From contig CAYQVO010000012.1 of the NCBI GenBank assembly GCA_964421085.1, positions 20,942 to 84,941 of the forward strand: 64,000 bases of DNA, read 5' to 3'. This document shows, in pieces, positions 8,441 through 17,154 of this stretch. Source of the stretch: CAYQVO01 sp964421085 (GTDB taxonomy: Bacteria; Bdellovibrionota_C; UBA2361; CAYQVO01). Position 1 is the first letter of the stretch. Each line of letters starts with the position of its first letter. The translations under genes were made by a program, and so were the position numbers. Under the pieces are notes generated by a model that worked only from the letters and a program-made list of their open reading frames with translations, did no database searches and had not been told where the DNA came from.

Positions 8441-8552
8441 AAGCTCGATATCTTTTCTCGGGTTTCGCGCGTCGCAGGCGCTCCTTGAGGCCTGGAGATC
8501 TTCGGAAAGGCAGAAAGCGATATTCGAAAATGCAGGCGTCGGTATCGTCGAA

Positions 8553-10406
8553 GTGGAAGGCGGCGATCATATCATTGCCGCAAACGAACGCGCATGCGAG
8601 ATTCTTGGTTACTCCAGGGAAGAGTTATTGTGCATGGATGTTCATGAACTCACCTGGGCCGACGATCGTGAGCTTTCCGACAGGCTTAACCGCGAACTGC
8701 ATGAGGGCAGGCATAACTTCCTGGATTATGAAAAGCGTTACCAGCGTGCCGATGGATCTCCGCTCTGGGCGCATGCGACTGTCCGTACGGTCAAGGACGA
8801 ATACGGCAGGTGGCAGCGTTCGATAGCGACGATTGAAGATATATCTAATCGAAAAAAAGCCGAGGAGGCGCTTCGCGAGAGCCATGCGAGACTTACAAAG
8901 ATGTTCGAAGTTGAAACCGTGGGCGTAATCTTCTGGGATCTGAAGACAGGCCTCACAACAGACGCCAACGACGCGTTTCTCAAGCTCATGGGCTACAGCA
9001 GGAGCGATGTGGAGGCGGGTGAACTGACCTGGCAGAAGCTCTCTCCGCCCGAATATGCGGATGCGAGTCGTGCCGAGATGAAGAAGTTCAGGGAAACCGG
9101 TCGTTTCGGTCCTTATGAAAAAGAATACATTCGCAGCGATGGTACGCGCCAGTGGCTCGTTTGTGCCGGCAGCTCGCTTGGCGGAAGCACCTGCGTGGAA
9201 TTCTGCGTTGACATCGCCGAACGCAAACGCCTCGAGGCTGAACTGAAAGCGGCGGTTGTCAGCGCCGAGCATGCCAAGGCTGAGGCTGAGAACGCCAACG
9301 CGGCAAAGGATCAGTTCCTGGCAGTCCTGTCGCATGAGCTTAGAACACCTCTTACCCCGGTTTTTTCGGCTGTTCAGCTCATGGAGCGGGGAGACAATGT
9401 GCCGCCGCATATGAAGGGTCTCATTCGGGTTATCATGCGAAATCCCGAGCTTGAGGCGAGGCTTATTGATGACCTGCTCGATATCACGAGGATCGCGCGC
9501 GGGAAGATTCTCCTTGAAAAAGTGCCGGTGAATCTCTGCGAAATACTGGAGCAGGTGGCGCACGTATGCAGGCCTGACATCGAGGCAAGAAAGCTCAACT
9601 TCGGCATTGGATTTGAAAAGCCCCCGTATCTTCTATATGGGGACCAGTCCAGGCTGCAGCAGATTTTCTGGAACCTCGTCAAAAACTCCATCAAGTTCAC
9701 GCCAGAAGGCGGAAGTATCGATATTTTTGGCCGTGCAGAAGGGAGCGATGTCGTAGTGGAAGTTAAAGACAGCGGAATCGGCATAGAGCCGGAAGCAAAA
9801 GCCAATATCTTCAACGCGTTTGAGCAGGGCAGCAGGCAGGTAACCCGGCAGTTCGGAGGCCTGGGTCTTGGACTTGCAATTACGAAACGCCTGGTCGAGC
9901 TTCACGGAGGGGAAATCTCCGCTCACAGCGAGGGAACAGGAAAGGGCGCCATGTTCCGGGTTATTCTTCCGCTGATGGAGGAGGATCGGCAGTACAGGAA
10001 GCCCGGGGAGGAGAGGGCCTCTTCATTAGAGGCCGGAAGGTCGATGCAGATACTTCTTGTGGAAGACCACGGCGACACGGCGAACATGACCAGGGCACTG
10101 CTCGAGAGCATGGGGCACACAGTGGAGCTTGCAGGAGATGTCGCAGAAGCTCTGAACGCGGCATCTGAAAAGGAATTCGATCTTCTGATAAGCGATCTCG
10201 GGCTTCCCGACAGAAGCGGCCTCGATCTCATGCAGGATCTGCGGCGGGCCGGCAACCAGATGAAAGGAATTGCCATCAGCGGCTATGGACGTGAAGAGGA
10301 TGTGAAAAGATGCAGAGATGCGGGTTTTGCAGAGCATCTCACAAAACCGGTCGATTTTGACGTCTTATGCCGGACGATTGCGGGCATTTCGCACCATGCC
10401 CTCTGA
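8553..10406 (+). CDS. Hybrid sensor histidine kinase (PAS-PAS-HisKA-HATPase-REC), main part
   Basis: 617 residues from a GTG that is probably internal; the frame is open upstream to about 8435 and should join the DUF4118 sensor at 8155. The order is a PAS domain (IIAANERACEILGYSREELL), a second PAS (TTDANDAFLKLMGYSRSDVE) with PAC segments, and HisKA with the phospho-acceptor histidine in LSHELRTPL. A HATPase follows (DQSRLQQIFWNLVKNSIKF, DSGIGIEPE, GLGLGLAI), then a C-terminal receiver with LLVEDHGDT, Asp in LISDLGLPD and Lys in LTKPVD. The ligand and output are unknown. It would span about 750 residues if the frameshift were repaired. Confidence 0.85.
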   Translation: MEGGDHIIAANERACEILGYSREELLCMDVHELTWADDRELSDRLNRELHEGRHNFLDYEKRYQRADGSPLWAHATVRTVKDEYGRWQRSIATIEDISNRKKAEEALRESHARLTKMFEVETVGVIFWDLKTGLTTDANDAFLKLMGYSRSDVEAGELTWQKLSPPEYADASRAEMKKFRETGRFGPYEKEYIRSDGTRQWLVCAGSSLGGSTCVEFCVDIAERKRLEAELKAAVVSAEHAKAEAENANAAKDQFLAVLSHELRTPLTPVFSAVQLMERGDNVPPHMKGLIRVIMRNPELEARLIDDLLDITRIARGKILLEKVPVNLCEILEQVAHVCRPDIEARKLNFGIGFEKPPYLLYGDQSRLQQIFWNLVKNSIKFTPEGGSIDIFGRAEGSDVVVEVKDSGIGIEPEAKANIFNAFEQGSRQVTRQFGGLGLGLAITKRLVELHGGEISAHSEGTGKGAMFRVILPLMEEDRQYRKPGEERASSLEAGRSMQILLVEDHGDTANMTRALLESMGHTVELAGDVAEALNAASEKEFDLLISDLGLPDRSGLDLMQDLRRAGNQMKGIAISGYGREEDVKRCRDAGFAEHLTKPVDFDVLCRTIAGISHHAL

Positions 10407-10518
10407 GAACCGAGGTGGACTTCGGCTCATTTTCATCTTTTATAATGATGCAGAATCCCATTATTGTTGGTCTGACTGAATTCAACCCGGAAAGTCGAAA
10501 GTCAATTGAGAGGACGCC

Positions 10519-12033
10519 ATGCGGAATTGCGCTGAGTGCAGTGAAAATGAATCGCCCGATGTCCGGCTGCTTTTGTTTCTGATCCTTGCTGCAGTTATCT
10601 GCCTGTGGAACCTCGGCACGATTACCGCATTTAAATACGCATTTGTTGGCGACGAATGGGCGCTTTTCGATCATGCGCGAAAAGCAAGCGAGAGCCATTT
10701 TCTGATGAATCCGTTTGCCGCCGGCGTTTATGATAACCACGCTGCATTCGCCTCTATGCTGCAGGGACTTCCAATGGCTGTGTTTGGAGAAACAGTCCAG
10801 GCCTGGAAGTCCTCGAACGTGCTCTGCATGTTCCTCTCAGGTCTGCTTGTATTCCTCTGGGCGCGATCCTGGTTCGGGTCGTTTGCGGGCTTTATCGCAG
10901 GATGCGCCTTTATTACGGCTTCATATCCATGGGAATTCGGAAAAGTGGGATATCCCAGCCACCTTGCGATGACTCATCTGGCGCTGCTTCACGTGCTGTT
11001 TTCAAAACTGGTTCGAAGGGACGTCGCGCCCGGCAGCCTGGCGCTGATTGGGACAGGAATATTGAGCGGCTTCGCCTTTTATCTGTTCGGCGGGATGGTT
11101 TACCCGATCATCCTGTCGCCCTATGCGCTCTTCCTGCTGATCCCGCGGAAGCGTCGGTTTCTCGTCAGGAGTTTTGCAGTCATCATCGGCTGCGGACTGC
11201 TCATAGCGCTTCCCGGATTTCTGGATTCGAGCTATATGAACTCCCTGTTCGGTCTTGCGGGCTACTCCATACATCCGCTTACGGCGATGGATCGGGTCTG
11301 GAACGCGCTCGGGTATCTGTATTCTTTTGCGTACATGACAGAGAACTCGCATTTTGCATACGGCCCGTACTGTGATCTGGCAACCCGAATCGCAGTCACA
11401 GCGGGTGTTGTGGCCGCATTTTACACCATTTTTCAAATCGCGAGGAACCGGGCGCCTTTCGAGGGGAGAAATGCAGGGGCCGTTCTCATTCTGATGTGCA
11501 CAGTCCTGACCGCGTTTTCATACGGACTTACGACTCCGTACCCGGAGCCTCCACGGACGCGCGGATTATTCATAGTTCTGCACTACTGCGCGCTTGCCGG
11601 ACTGGGAGCGTCATTCTGCACAGCCTGGGCAGGCGCCCGAGGCAGGGCGGCGGTCGCAGTGGTATTTGTCTTCGCATGCCTGCTTCTCAATTCGATCAGA
11701 TCGCATCAGTTTTTTGTCGCCGAAGGGATCACGCCTGAAGCCTGTATTCTTCGGAAGATTCAAAAGAGCAATCCTGCGGCCGACCGTATGAACACCGTTT
11801 ACCTTAGCGTTCAGGACGAGAGGCATTTTGAGGTGCTTGACTGGCTCCTGAGCAACTTTCATGTCGCGAATGTAGAAGTCAAACTTCTTCCGGGTGGACA
11901 AACGCCGCCGGAACCGTCGGGTCTTGTGATAGAAATGGAGAAAGACGTTTACTCGAAACATTGCCGGGATCTCGCGCAGGATGATCTGCCCGAGTTCATG
12001 AAGGGCCTGAATTTTTCGAGCTATTGGTGGTAG
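10519..12033 (+). CDS. Polytopic membrane glycosyltransferase (GT39/GT-C-like)
   Basis: 504 residues, ATG with GAGG six bases upstream. About ten transmembrane helices follow a first loop with the acidic motif FVGDEWALFDHA, typical of GT-C enzymes that use lipid-linked sugars (an acidic pair after TM1). The C-terminal ~110 residues are soluble (VYLSVQDERHFEVLDWLL). It would act in the inner membrane with a periplasmic active site, adding a sugar to lipid or protein. The donor and acceptor are unknown. A TATAAT at 10441 could be a -10 box but has no good -35 partner. It converges on the coiled-coil gene at 12088. Confidence 0.65.
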   Translation: MRNCAECSENESPDVRLLLFLILAAVICLWNLGTITAFKYAFVGDEWALFDHARKASESHFLMNPFAAGVYDNHAAFASMLQGLPMAVFGETVQAWKSSNVLCMFLSGLLVFLWARSWFGSFAGFIAGCAFITASYPWEFGKVGYPSHLAMTHLALLHVLFSKLVRRDVAPGSLALIGTGILSGFAFYLFGGMVYPIILSPYALFLLIPRKRRFLVRSFAVIIGCGLLIALPGFLDSSYMNSLFGLAGYSIHPLTAMDRVWNALGYLYSFAYMTENSHFAYGPYCDLATRIAVTAGVVAAFYTIFQIARNRAPFEGRNAGAVLILMCTVLTAFSYGLTTPYPEPPRTRGLFIVLHYCALAGLGASFCTAWAGARGRAAVAVVFVFACLLLNSIRSHQFFVAEGITPEACILRKIQKSNPAADRMNTVYLSVQDERHFEVLDWLLSNFHVANVEVKLLPGGQTPPEPSGLVIEMEKDVYSKHCRDLAQDDLPEFMKGLNFSSYWW

Positions 12034-12087
12034 CGCCTGGAAAATGCCGGACAGAATTTCTGGTGAACGCCATGCGCGCGCCAAATC

Positions 12088-13488
12088 TCATCCGCCCGCG
12101 ATTTTTCGAGCTGCATCCGCAGGTTTATCGGCCTCGAGATCAATCGCTTTCCAGTTCTGAAGATTTCGTATCGTAACAATTGTATTCTCACTCGTAACAA
12201 GCCCCAGGAAGTTGCCATCCAGATCCACTATCTGGTCGCCTTTCAGCAGATATTCGGCGAAGTCCCCCGTACCTCGGAATCCCTTCGTTCTGTAACTGAA
12301 GCCGGTAGCGTCGCGTTCGAGCCTGTCACGCTGAAAAAGAAAATAATCTCTGTTCAGATCCCGTATCCTGTCACCCCATCCCATCCGGGAGCCGTTTCGA
12401 AAAGCGATAAGCGTCGGCATAAAGTCGTGAATGCCTCCGGATCCTATCGACTCCGCAGCCGGACCTGGCCCCGGAAGCACAGCTCCGACTATATCCGGCG
12501 AAACGCCTCGAACGTATATTTTCCGGATAATGGCGCCCGCGCTTTCCATGCTCAACTTCGCCACATCATCCGCGTCTCGTGCCGATTCGAGCGCAAGCTG
12601 CCCGACAGGAATGAATACAACCCGCTCATCGCCCATTTTTACCGGGATGCCTGTGAAGTTGAAGGTTTCTGTGCCGTCACCCATCAGCCGTTTCCTGCCG
12701 ATAGTAACGCGGAGTGGAACGGCTCTGCTCTGAATGTTTCTCTGGTATGCTGCGCCTGCCGACTGAGTTATTGAACTTATACGTTCCCTGGTTTCGGAGA
12801 TTTCCTGGTCGGCGATCCTGATTCTTCTTTCCGCGCGTTCCGCGCTTTCTTCTGCGTCGATACGGGCGTTTACGGCGTTAACGAGCGCTTCGCTCTCGCT
12901 CTTTCGAGCCAGTTCCGCGGTTTTTACGGCGGCATGTTCCCGCCTGCCCGCTTCTTCAGCTTTGAGCTTTGCCTCCCGGGCCTCCTTTTCTGCGCGCGCC
13001 GCAGCCTGAGCCGCCTCGGCGGCTCTCCTGTTGGCCTCTTCCGCGGCTTTACGATGCTCTGCTTCCGCTTCCTGAGAGCTTTTCGCCATGGCCGCAAGTC
13101 TTGCGGCTTCCGCCTCCGCCTCCTTGTTTCTGTGTTCAAGGTTCCGGGCGAGCTGTTCCTTTTCTTTTGCAGCCGCGCGGAGCGCTTCTTCCTTCCGCTT
13201 CCACAGGTCAGCCTCGGCACTTGCCTTGCGCCGCGACTCCTGAACAAGCTTTTGATGTTCGGCCGTGATCCGATCAAGCTCGCGCTTTGCCTCCTCGAAA
13301 CTTCTAAGAGTGTCCTGAGCCGACCGTTCCCTGCTTTTCAGATCCGCCTCTGTCGCCGCAGCGGATTCCTTCAGTTTGACATAGTCTTTGACGGTGATAT
13401 CGCTGAGCTGCCGCGCGTCGACCTGGGCAAGAGCCGTGAGGTAAAGAAGAAGAAAAATATCACACATGCCGACAAGGAACATTCGCAT
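12088..13488 (-). CDS. Membrane-anchored long coiled-coil protein, candidate MotB/ExbD-like subunit
   Basis: 466 residues; ATG 13488 follows AAGGAG, which overlaps the stop of the upstream gene (11 bp between the genes). The extreme N-terminus MRMFLVGMCDIFLLLYLTAL is a single membrane helix with an aspartate near its start (Asp10). That is the arrangement of the ion-binding Asp in MotB/ExbD/TolR/ZorB. Residues ~35-240 form an unbroken Ala/Glu/Lys/Arg coiled coil. Residues ~250-466 are a mixed beta domain with VDLDGNFLGLVTSENTIV that I do not recognise; it is not the OmpA peptidoglycan-binding domain of MotB. Its neighbour resembles MotA/ExbB, so the two may form a proton-driven motor. The name rests on helix pattern and context. 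Confidence 0.55.
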   Translation of the reverse strand: MRMFLVGMCDIFLLLYLTALAQVDARQLSDITVKDYVKLKESAAATEADLKSRERSAQDTLRSFEEAKRELDRITAEHQKLVQESRRKASAEADLWKRKEEALRAAAKEKEQLARNLEHRNKEAEAEAARLAAMAKSSQEAEAEHRKAAEEANRRAAEAAQAAARAEKEAREAKLKAEEAGRREHAAVKTAELARKSESEALVNAVNARIDAEESAERAERRIRIADQEISETRERISSITQSAGAAYQRNIQSRAVPLRVTIGRKRLMGDGTETFNFTGIPVKMGDERVVFIPVGQLALESARDADDVAKLSMESAGAIIRKIYVRGVSPDIVGAVLPGPGPAAESIGSGGIHDFMPTLIAFRNGSRMGWGDRIRDLNRDYFLFQRDRLERDATGFSYRTKGFRGTGDFAEYLLKGDQIVDLDGNFLGLVTSENTIVTIRNLQNWKAIDLEADKPADAARKIAGG

Positions 13489-13499
13489 TGCAGATCTCC

Positions 13500-14003
13500 T
13501 TATTCTGCGCCTCTCTGATCAATTCTGAGCGGGAGCAGAATTCCAAGTTTCCCTGCGACATGCAGAAGTATTCCGCTCATAGTGGTCAGGTAAGCGAGCG
13601 GCGCAACAAGGGATCCCGTTACAAACTGCGTGAGGCAGACGCCAAGAAGCGTTCCGAAGAGCCCGAGGTACATCGGGATCTCGATAAGAAACTGAATCGT
13701 CGCCACATCAGCCCGCGTCAAGTGCTCGCGGCTGGATCGCACTGCTGCCGAAATAACGGATATGATCTGCACAGCGGCGATTGCCGCAACATGAACGAAC
13801 AGCCATGACGGGATGTCCTCGAAACGAAAGCGTTGTGTCTTTGGAACCTCCGGCATTGGAAGATACTGCTCGACAGCAGCAGGCGCTTTCTGCGCCTCTT
13901 CAGGCGTCGGCTTGAGAAACATGTAAACCATGAATGCTCCGACTGAGACCAGCATTAATGCAAGAACGGCCATAAGGACTTTTGTGCCGGCCCTGTAACT
14001 CAT
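13500..14003 (-). CDS. Small MotA/TolQ/ExbB-like membrane protein
   Basis: 167 residues from ATG 14003, which has GGAGG just upstream; an ATG at 14021 lacks a ribosome binding site. Four predicted membrane helices: KVLMAVLALMLVSVGAFMVY, WLFVHVAAIAAVQIISVIS, FLIEIPMYLGLFGTLLGVCL and LVAPLAYLTTMSGILLHVAG. The last two resemble the conserved pore helices of the MotA/TolQ/ExbB family (P-x-LGLLGT-x-x-G, then LxTTxxGxxxxxxG). A Pro/Glu-rich loop follows the first helix. It lies 11 bp upstream of a gene whose product starts with an Asp-containing membrane helix, as expected for the partner subunit. The assignment is an inference from motifs. Confidence 0.5.
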   Translation of the reverse strand: MSYRAGTKVLMAVLALMLVSVGAFMVYMFLKPTPEEAQKAPAAVEQYLPMPEVPKTQRFRFEDIPSWLFVHVAAIAAVQIISVISAAVRSSREHLTRADVATIQFLIEIPMYLGLFGTLLGVCLTQFVTGSLVAPLAYLTTMSGILLHVAGKLGILLPLRIDQRGAE

Positions 14004-14208
14004 GGAACCTCCAGTAGACATTTTTATTTACCCTGAACGGGTACAAACTATCAGATTGCCAGGAAGGCCACAAAACCGGGCCTTCACCGGGGCCCGGGCT
14101 TTTCAGTGCAATGGCGGAAAGCCAAAGTCTTGACGCTCACGGGGGCTCTGCCAAAGCTTCGCGCCTGTATATATCTGATTTTACTTCATTTAGTACTGCC
14201 GGGCAAAT

Positions 14209-14223
14209 GCGCACACCTCTTGC
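14209..14223 (+). promoter_or_regulatory. Possible weak sigma-54-like element before flgB
   Basis: GCGCACACCTCTTGC, 63 bp before flgB, keeps the -12 TTGC and the GCAC core of the -24 box at correct spacing but lacks the first G of the essential GG pair. It is a marginal match, reported because FlgR-like regulators are encoded nearby. No better match exists in the 283-bp gap between the motor-like gene start and flgB. Confidence 0.25.
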
Positions 14224-14286
14224 AAAGAAGCAGTCAGGGGGAACCCCTGCATGGAGTTTGTGTCAAAGCTTTGAACAGAGGCATAT

Positions 14287-14694
14287 ATGAAAATCTTCAC
14301 CGACATGCTGTTCGACAGGACCACAAAAGGCCTCCAGAAGTCGATGGACCTTGCATGGAAACGTCACGAGGCCATCACCAGCAATATTGCAAACGCCGAG
14401 ACACCCGGCTACCGCGCAGTCGATGTGGATTTTGCCGGTGAACTCGACAAGGCGTTCGAGAAAGACAGCAGTCCAATGCTGAAAACCAACGCACGGCATC
14501 TCGACACCGGCGAAGCAGGCAACTCTCACCTTGTCGCTGATCTCTCGGGCGCGACAAAGGCCGATGGAAACAATGTGGACATCGACATTCAGATGGGGCA
14601 GCTCGATTTCAACAGGAGCGCGTACATACGCGGAGGCGACCTGCTGCGGAGAAAACTGAAGTTCTTCGCGACGGCAATCCGCAACTCGCAATAA
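14287..14694 (+). CDS. flgB: Flagellar basal-body rod protein FlgB
   Basis: 135 residues. The N-terminal signature of rod proteins is present (HEAITSNIANAETPGYRAVD). Like other axial proteins it has no cleavable signal and is exported by the flagellar type III machinery. The central region DGNNVDIDIQMGQLDFNRSA corresponds to the GNNVDLE-type motif of FlgB. The length matches the family. It is first in a tight operon flgB-flgC-fliE-fliF-fliH-fliI-fliJ-motE with gaps of 0-35 bp. Confidence 0.93.
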   Translation: MKIFTDMLFDRTTKGLQKSMDLAWKRHEAITSNIANAETPGYRAVDVDFAGELDKAFEKDSSPMLKTNARHLDTGEAGNSHLVADLSGATKADGNNVDIDIQMGQLDFNRSAYIRGGDLLRRKLKFFATAIRNSQ

Positions 14695-14713
14695 GGAAAG
14701 GGGGAAAGGTCAC

Positions 14714-15145
14714 ATGGGCACGTTCAATGTAATCGAGGTTCTCGCAAGCGGGTTGAGCGCGGCACGCACGAGAGTGAACATTCTTGCGTCGAACATCGCA
14801 AACGCCGAGACCACAAAAACGGAAGACGGTACTCCATTCAGGCGCCGGGACGTCGTTCAGGTCGCGAGAACTCAGCGGAGCGCGTTCGAGTCCGAACTTG
14901 ATCGGATGACGATGGCAAAGCCGACGATTGACCGGGTAGTGGAAGACATGTCCGACCCGAAGAAAGTCTATCAACCCGGGCACCCGGATGCCGACAAGGA
15001 AGGATACGTTCTGTATCCCAACATCAATGTTGTGACAACAATGACCGACCTGATGACGGCAACCCGTCTTTATCAGGCAAATGTCGCCGCGGTCCAGACT
15101 GTTCGCGACATGATTGATGCCGCGACCAGGATTCAATCGATATAA
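14714..15145 (+). CDS. flgC: Flagellar basal-body rod protein FlgC
   Basis: 143 residues, 19 bp after flgB with GGAAAGG upstream. The N-terminal rod signature is RVNILASNIANAETTKTEDG. The C-terminal pattern YPNINVVTTMTDLMTATRLY followed by QANVAAVQTVRDMIDAA is diagnostic of FlgC. It builds the proximal rod together with FlgB and FlgF. The length is typical of the family. Confidence 0.93.
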   Translation: MGTFNVIEVLASGLSAARTRVNILASNIANAETTKTEDGTPFRRRDVVQVARTQRSAFESELDRMTMAKPTIDRVVEDMSDPKKVYQPGHPDADKEGYVLYPNINVVTTMTDLMTATRLYQANVAAVQTVRDMIDAATRIQSI

Positions 15146-15161
15146 CTGAGGAGAAGGGAAG

Positions 15162-15479
15162 ATGATCGATAGAATTGATTTTGGACTGAAGAGCATCAAG
15201 CCGATAATTCCCGACGCCACGAAAGCGCAGGATCAGCAGGGTGCGGCGGAAAAGTCCGGATCCTTTGCCGATGTCTTCGCCAATGCGATACGCGAGGCGA
15301 ATGAACTGCAGAATATCGCCGATAAAAAGGTCGAAGATCTTTCTTTAGGAAGAAACGGAGTTTCGCAGCACGAAGCCGTAATTGCGTTGGAAAAGGCTGA
15401 TGTTGCGTTTCAACTGATGACGAGGGTTCAAGCCAAGATCATCAGGGCCTATGAGGAAGTAATGCGTACTGCGTTCTAA
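15162..15479 (+). CDS. fliE: Flagellar hook-basal body protein FliE
   Basis: 105 residues, 16 bp downstream of flgC with GGAGAAGGG before the ATG. The region FADVFANAIREANELQ and the C-terminal HEAVIALEKADVAFQLMTRV followed by KIIRAYEEVMR are the conserved FliE helices. FliE links the MS ring formed by FliF to the rod. The length fits the family. Its position between flgC and fliF is the common gene order. Confidence 0.93.
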   Translation: MIDRIDFGLKSIKPIIPDATKAQDQQGAAEKSGSFADVFANAIREANELQNIADKKVEDLSLGRNGVSQHEAVIALEKADVAFQLMTRVQAKIIRAYEEVMRTAF

Positions 15480-15493
15480 GAGGAGACCCTTAA

Positions 15494-17137
15494 ATGGCAA
15501 CCAGTGTTGATATCACCGGCATATTTGCCCAGCTGACGGAAGGATATTTAAAGCTGCCTCTGGTTCAGAAAATAGTGTTTCCGCTCCTGGTAGTTGCTTC
15601 CGTCTCCGGAATCATCTACGTGTCGAAGTGGGCAAACCGTCCTGATTACGCGGTACTCTATTCCGACCTCGAACCGGCCGACTCTGCAGCCGTAGTCCAA
15701 CGTCTGAAGGAGCAGAAGATAAAATACGAAATCCGGGGCGACGGGCGCACAATAGCTATTTCGCCTCCTGAATCTATTCATGAGCTCAGGATTGGGCTGG
15801 CAGGTGATGGTATCCCGAAAGGAGGGACGGTGGGCTATGAACTGTTTGATACATCCAATCTCGGAACAACCACGTTCGTGGAGAAGCTGAAATTCCAGCG
15901 GGCCCTGCAGGGAGAACTCGAAAGAACCATCTCGGCAATCGATGGGGTCATGAGCAGCCGGGTTCACATTGTTCAGCCTGAAAAGAGTGTTTTTGCAAAG
16001 ACGGGATCTGCGCCCACAGCCTCCGTCATGCTGCGTCTCAGGCCGGGAACAACTCTCGCCGAGAAGCAGGTAGTCGGAATTCAGAACCTGATAGCAGGAA
16101 GTGTCGAAGGCCTGAAGAAGGAAGAGGTCACTATTGTCGACGTGTACGGGAACCTCCTTACCCCGAAGGGTGAAAAGGAGGAGTTCGGCATTGAAGCCAC
16201 ACGGCTCGAGTTCCAGCACGACATCGAGCGCGGGTATGTGGACAGAATCGAAGCTATGCTTTCCAAAGTTCTCGGACCAGGAAAGGTAATCGCCCGCGTT
16301 ACTGCCGACATCGATTACTCCAGCAGCGAAAAGCAGCAGGAAGAATACGACCCGAGCGGACAGGTTATCCGTTCAGAGCGCACGATTTCTGAAGGCGCAG
16401 GCTCGTCCCAGAGGGGAGGAGTCCCGGGTGTTGTCTCCAATCTCAACGACAATCCGGATCTCGTCGCAGCTCCGGACAGTACCGCCGAGAAGACGAACCG
16501 CAATGAAGCAGTGAAGAATTACGAAGTCTCGAGGGCGGTAACAAAGAGCAATTCTCCCCGCGGCAAGCTCACCCGTCTTTCAGCGGCGGTTCTTGTGGAC
16601 GGGAATTATGCTGCTGCCCCGGGTGCCGCGCCGAATGCTCCGAAGACTTTCGTCCCGCTCGATCCCGAGACCATGACACGGATCGAAGGCGTCGTGAGGA
16701 GCGCGATCGGCTACACATCGGACCGCGGAGATTCAGTGACAGTGGAAAACGTTCCGTTCTATACGCCGGACGACAACATGCTCGAGCAGATGGAGAAGCA
16801 GGCAAAGAACGACTTCATCTTCAAGATGATTTCGAAGACCGTGCCGGTGCTCTTCATCATCCTGTTTTTCTTCGTGATAGTCAGGCCGCTGGTCAAGTTT
16901 CTCATTACTCCGACAGACGCAGAAGTCGATCTTTCGAGACTGCTGCCGACAGGTATCAAGGAACTGGAGCAGGAGCTTCAGACTGAGAGAAGCAAGGCGC
17001 ATCTGCCCACCTTCGAGCCTCCCGTCGATCTTGAACAGCTCGAGCAGTTGATTGCTGAAAACTCTCAGGTTGTGAAGGAGAACCCGAGGCAGGCAGCTCT
17101 CCTTATTCGTTACTGGCTCAATGACGGCAGATTGTAA
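15494..17137 (+). CDS. fliF: Flagellar MS-ring protein FliF
   Basis: 547 residues, 14 bp after fliE with AGGAG before the ATG. Membrane helix 1 is at ~26-46 (IVFPLLVVASVSGIIYVSKW). The ring-building region has YAVLYSDLEPADSAAVVQRL and VHIVQPEKSVF. Helix 2 is near 455-475 (VPVLFIILFFFVIVRPLVKF). The cytoplasmic tail ends VKENPRQAALLIRYWLND, the segment that binds FliG. FliF forms the inner-membrane ring that houses the export gate. fliG, which usually comes next, is absent, and fliH starts 17 bp later. Confidence 0.95.
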   Translation: MATSVDITGIFAQLTEGYLKLPLVQKIVFPLLVVASVSGIIYVSKWANRPDYAVLYSDLEPADSAAVVQRLKEQKIKYEIRGDGRTIAISPPESIHELRIGLAGDGIPKGGTVGYELFDTSNLGTTTFVEKLKFQRALQGELERTISAIDGVMSSRVHIVQPEKSVFAKTGSAPTASVMLRLRPGTTLAEKQVVGIQNLIAGSVEGLKKEEVTIVDVYGNLLTPKGEKEEFGIEATRLEFQHDIERGYVDRIEAMLSKVLGPGKVIARVTADIDYSSSEKQQEEYDPSGQVIRSERTISEGAGSSQRGGVPGVVSNLNDNPDLVAAPDSTAEKTNRNEAVKNYEVSRAVTKSNSPRGKLTRLSAAVLVDGNYAAAPGAAPNAPKTFVPLDPETMTRIEGVVRSAIGYTSDRGDSVTVENVPFYTPDDNMLEQMEKQAKNDFIFKMISKTVPVLFIILFFFVIVRPLVKFLITPTDAEVDLSRLLPTGIKELEQELQTERSKAHLPTFEPPVDLEQLEQLIAENSQVVKENPRQAALLIRYWLNDGRL

Positions 17138-17154
17138 GATTAGAGGAGTCCTTG

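Noticed and set aside
12934..13518. 194-codon plus-strand frame opposite the coiled-coil gene
   Set aside because: It is a mirror of Ala/Glu/Lys codons in the coiled coil; the minus-strand reading has a ribosome binding site, a membrane helix and regular heptads.
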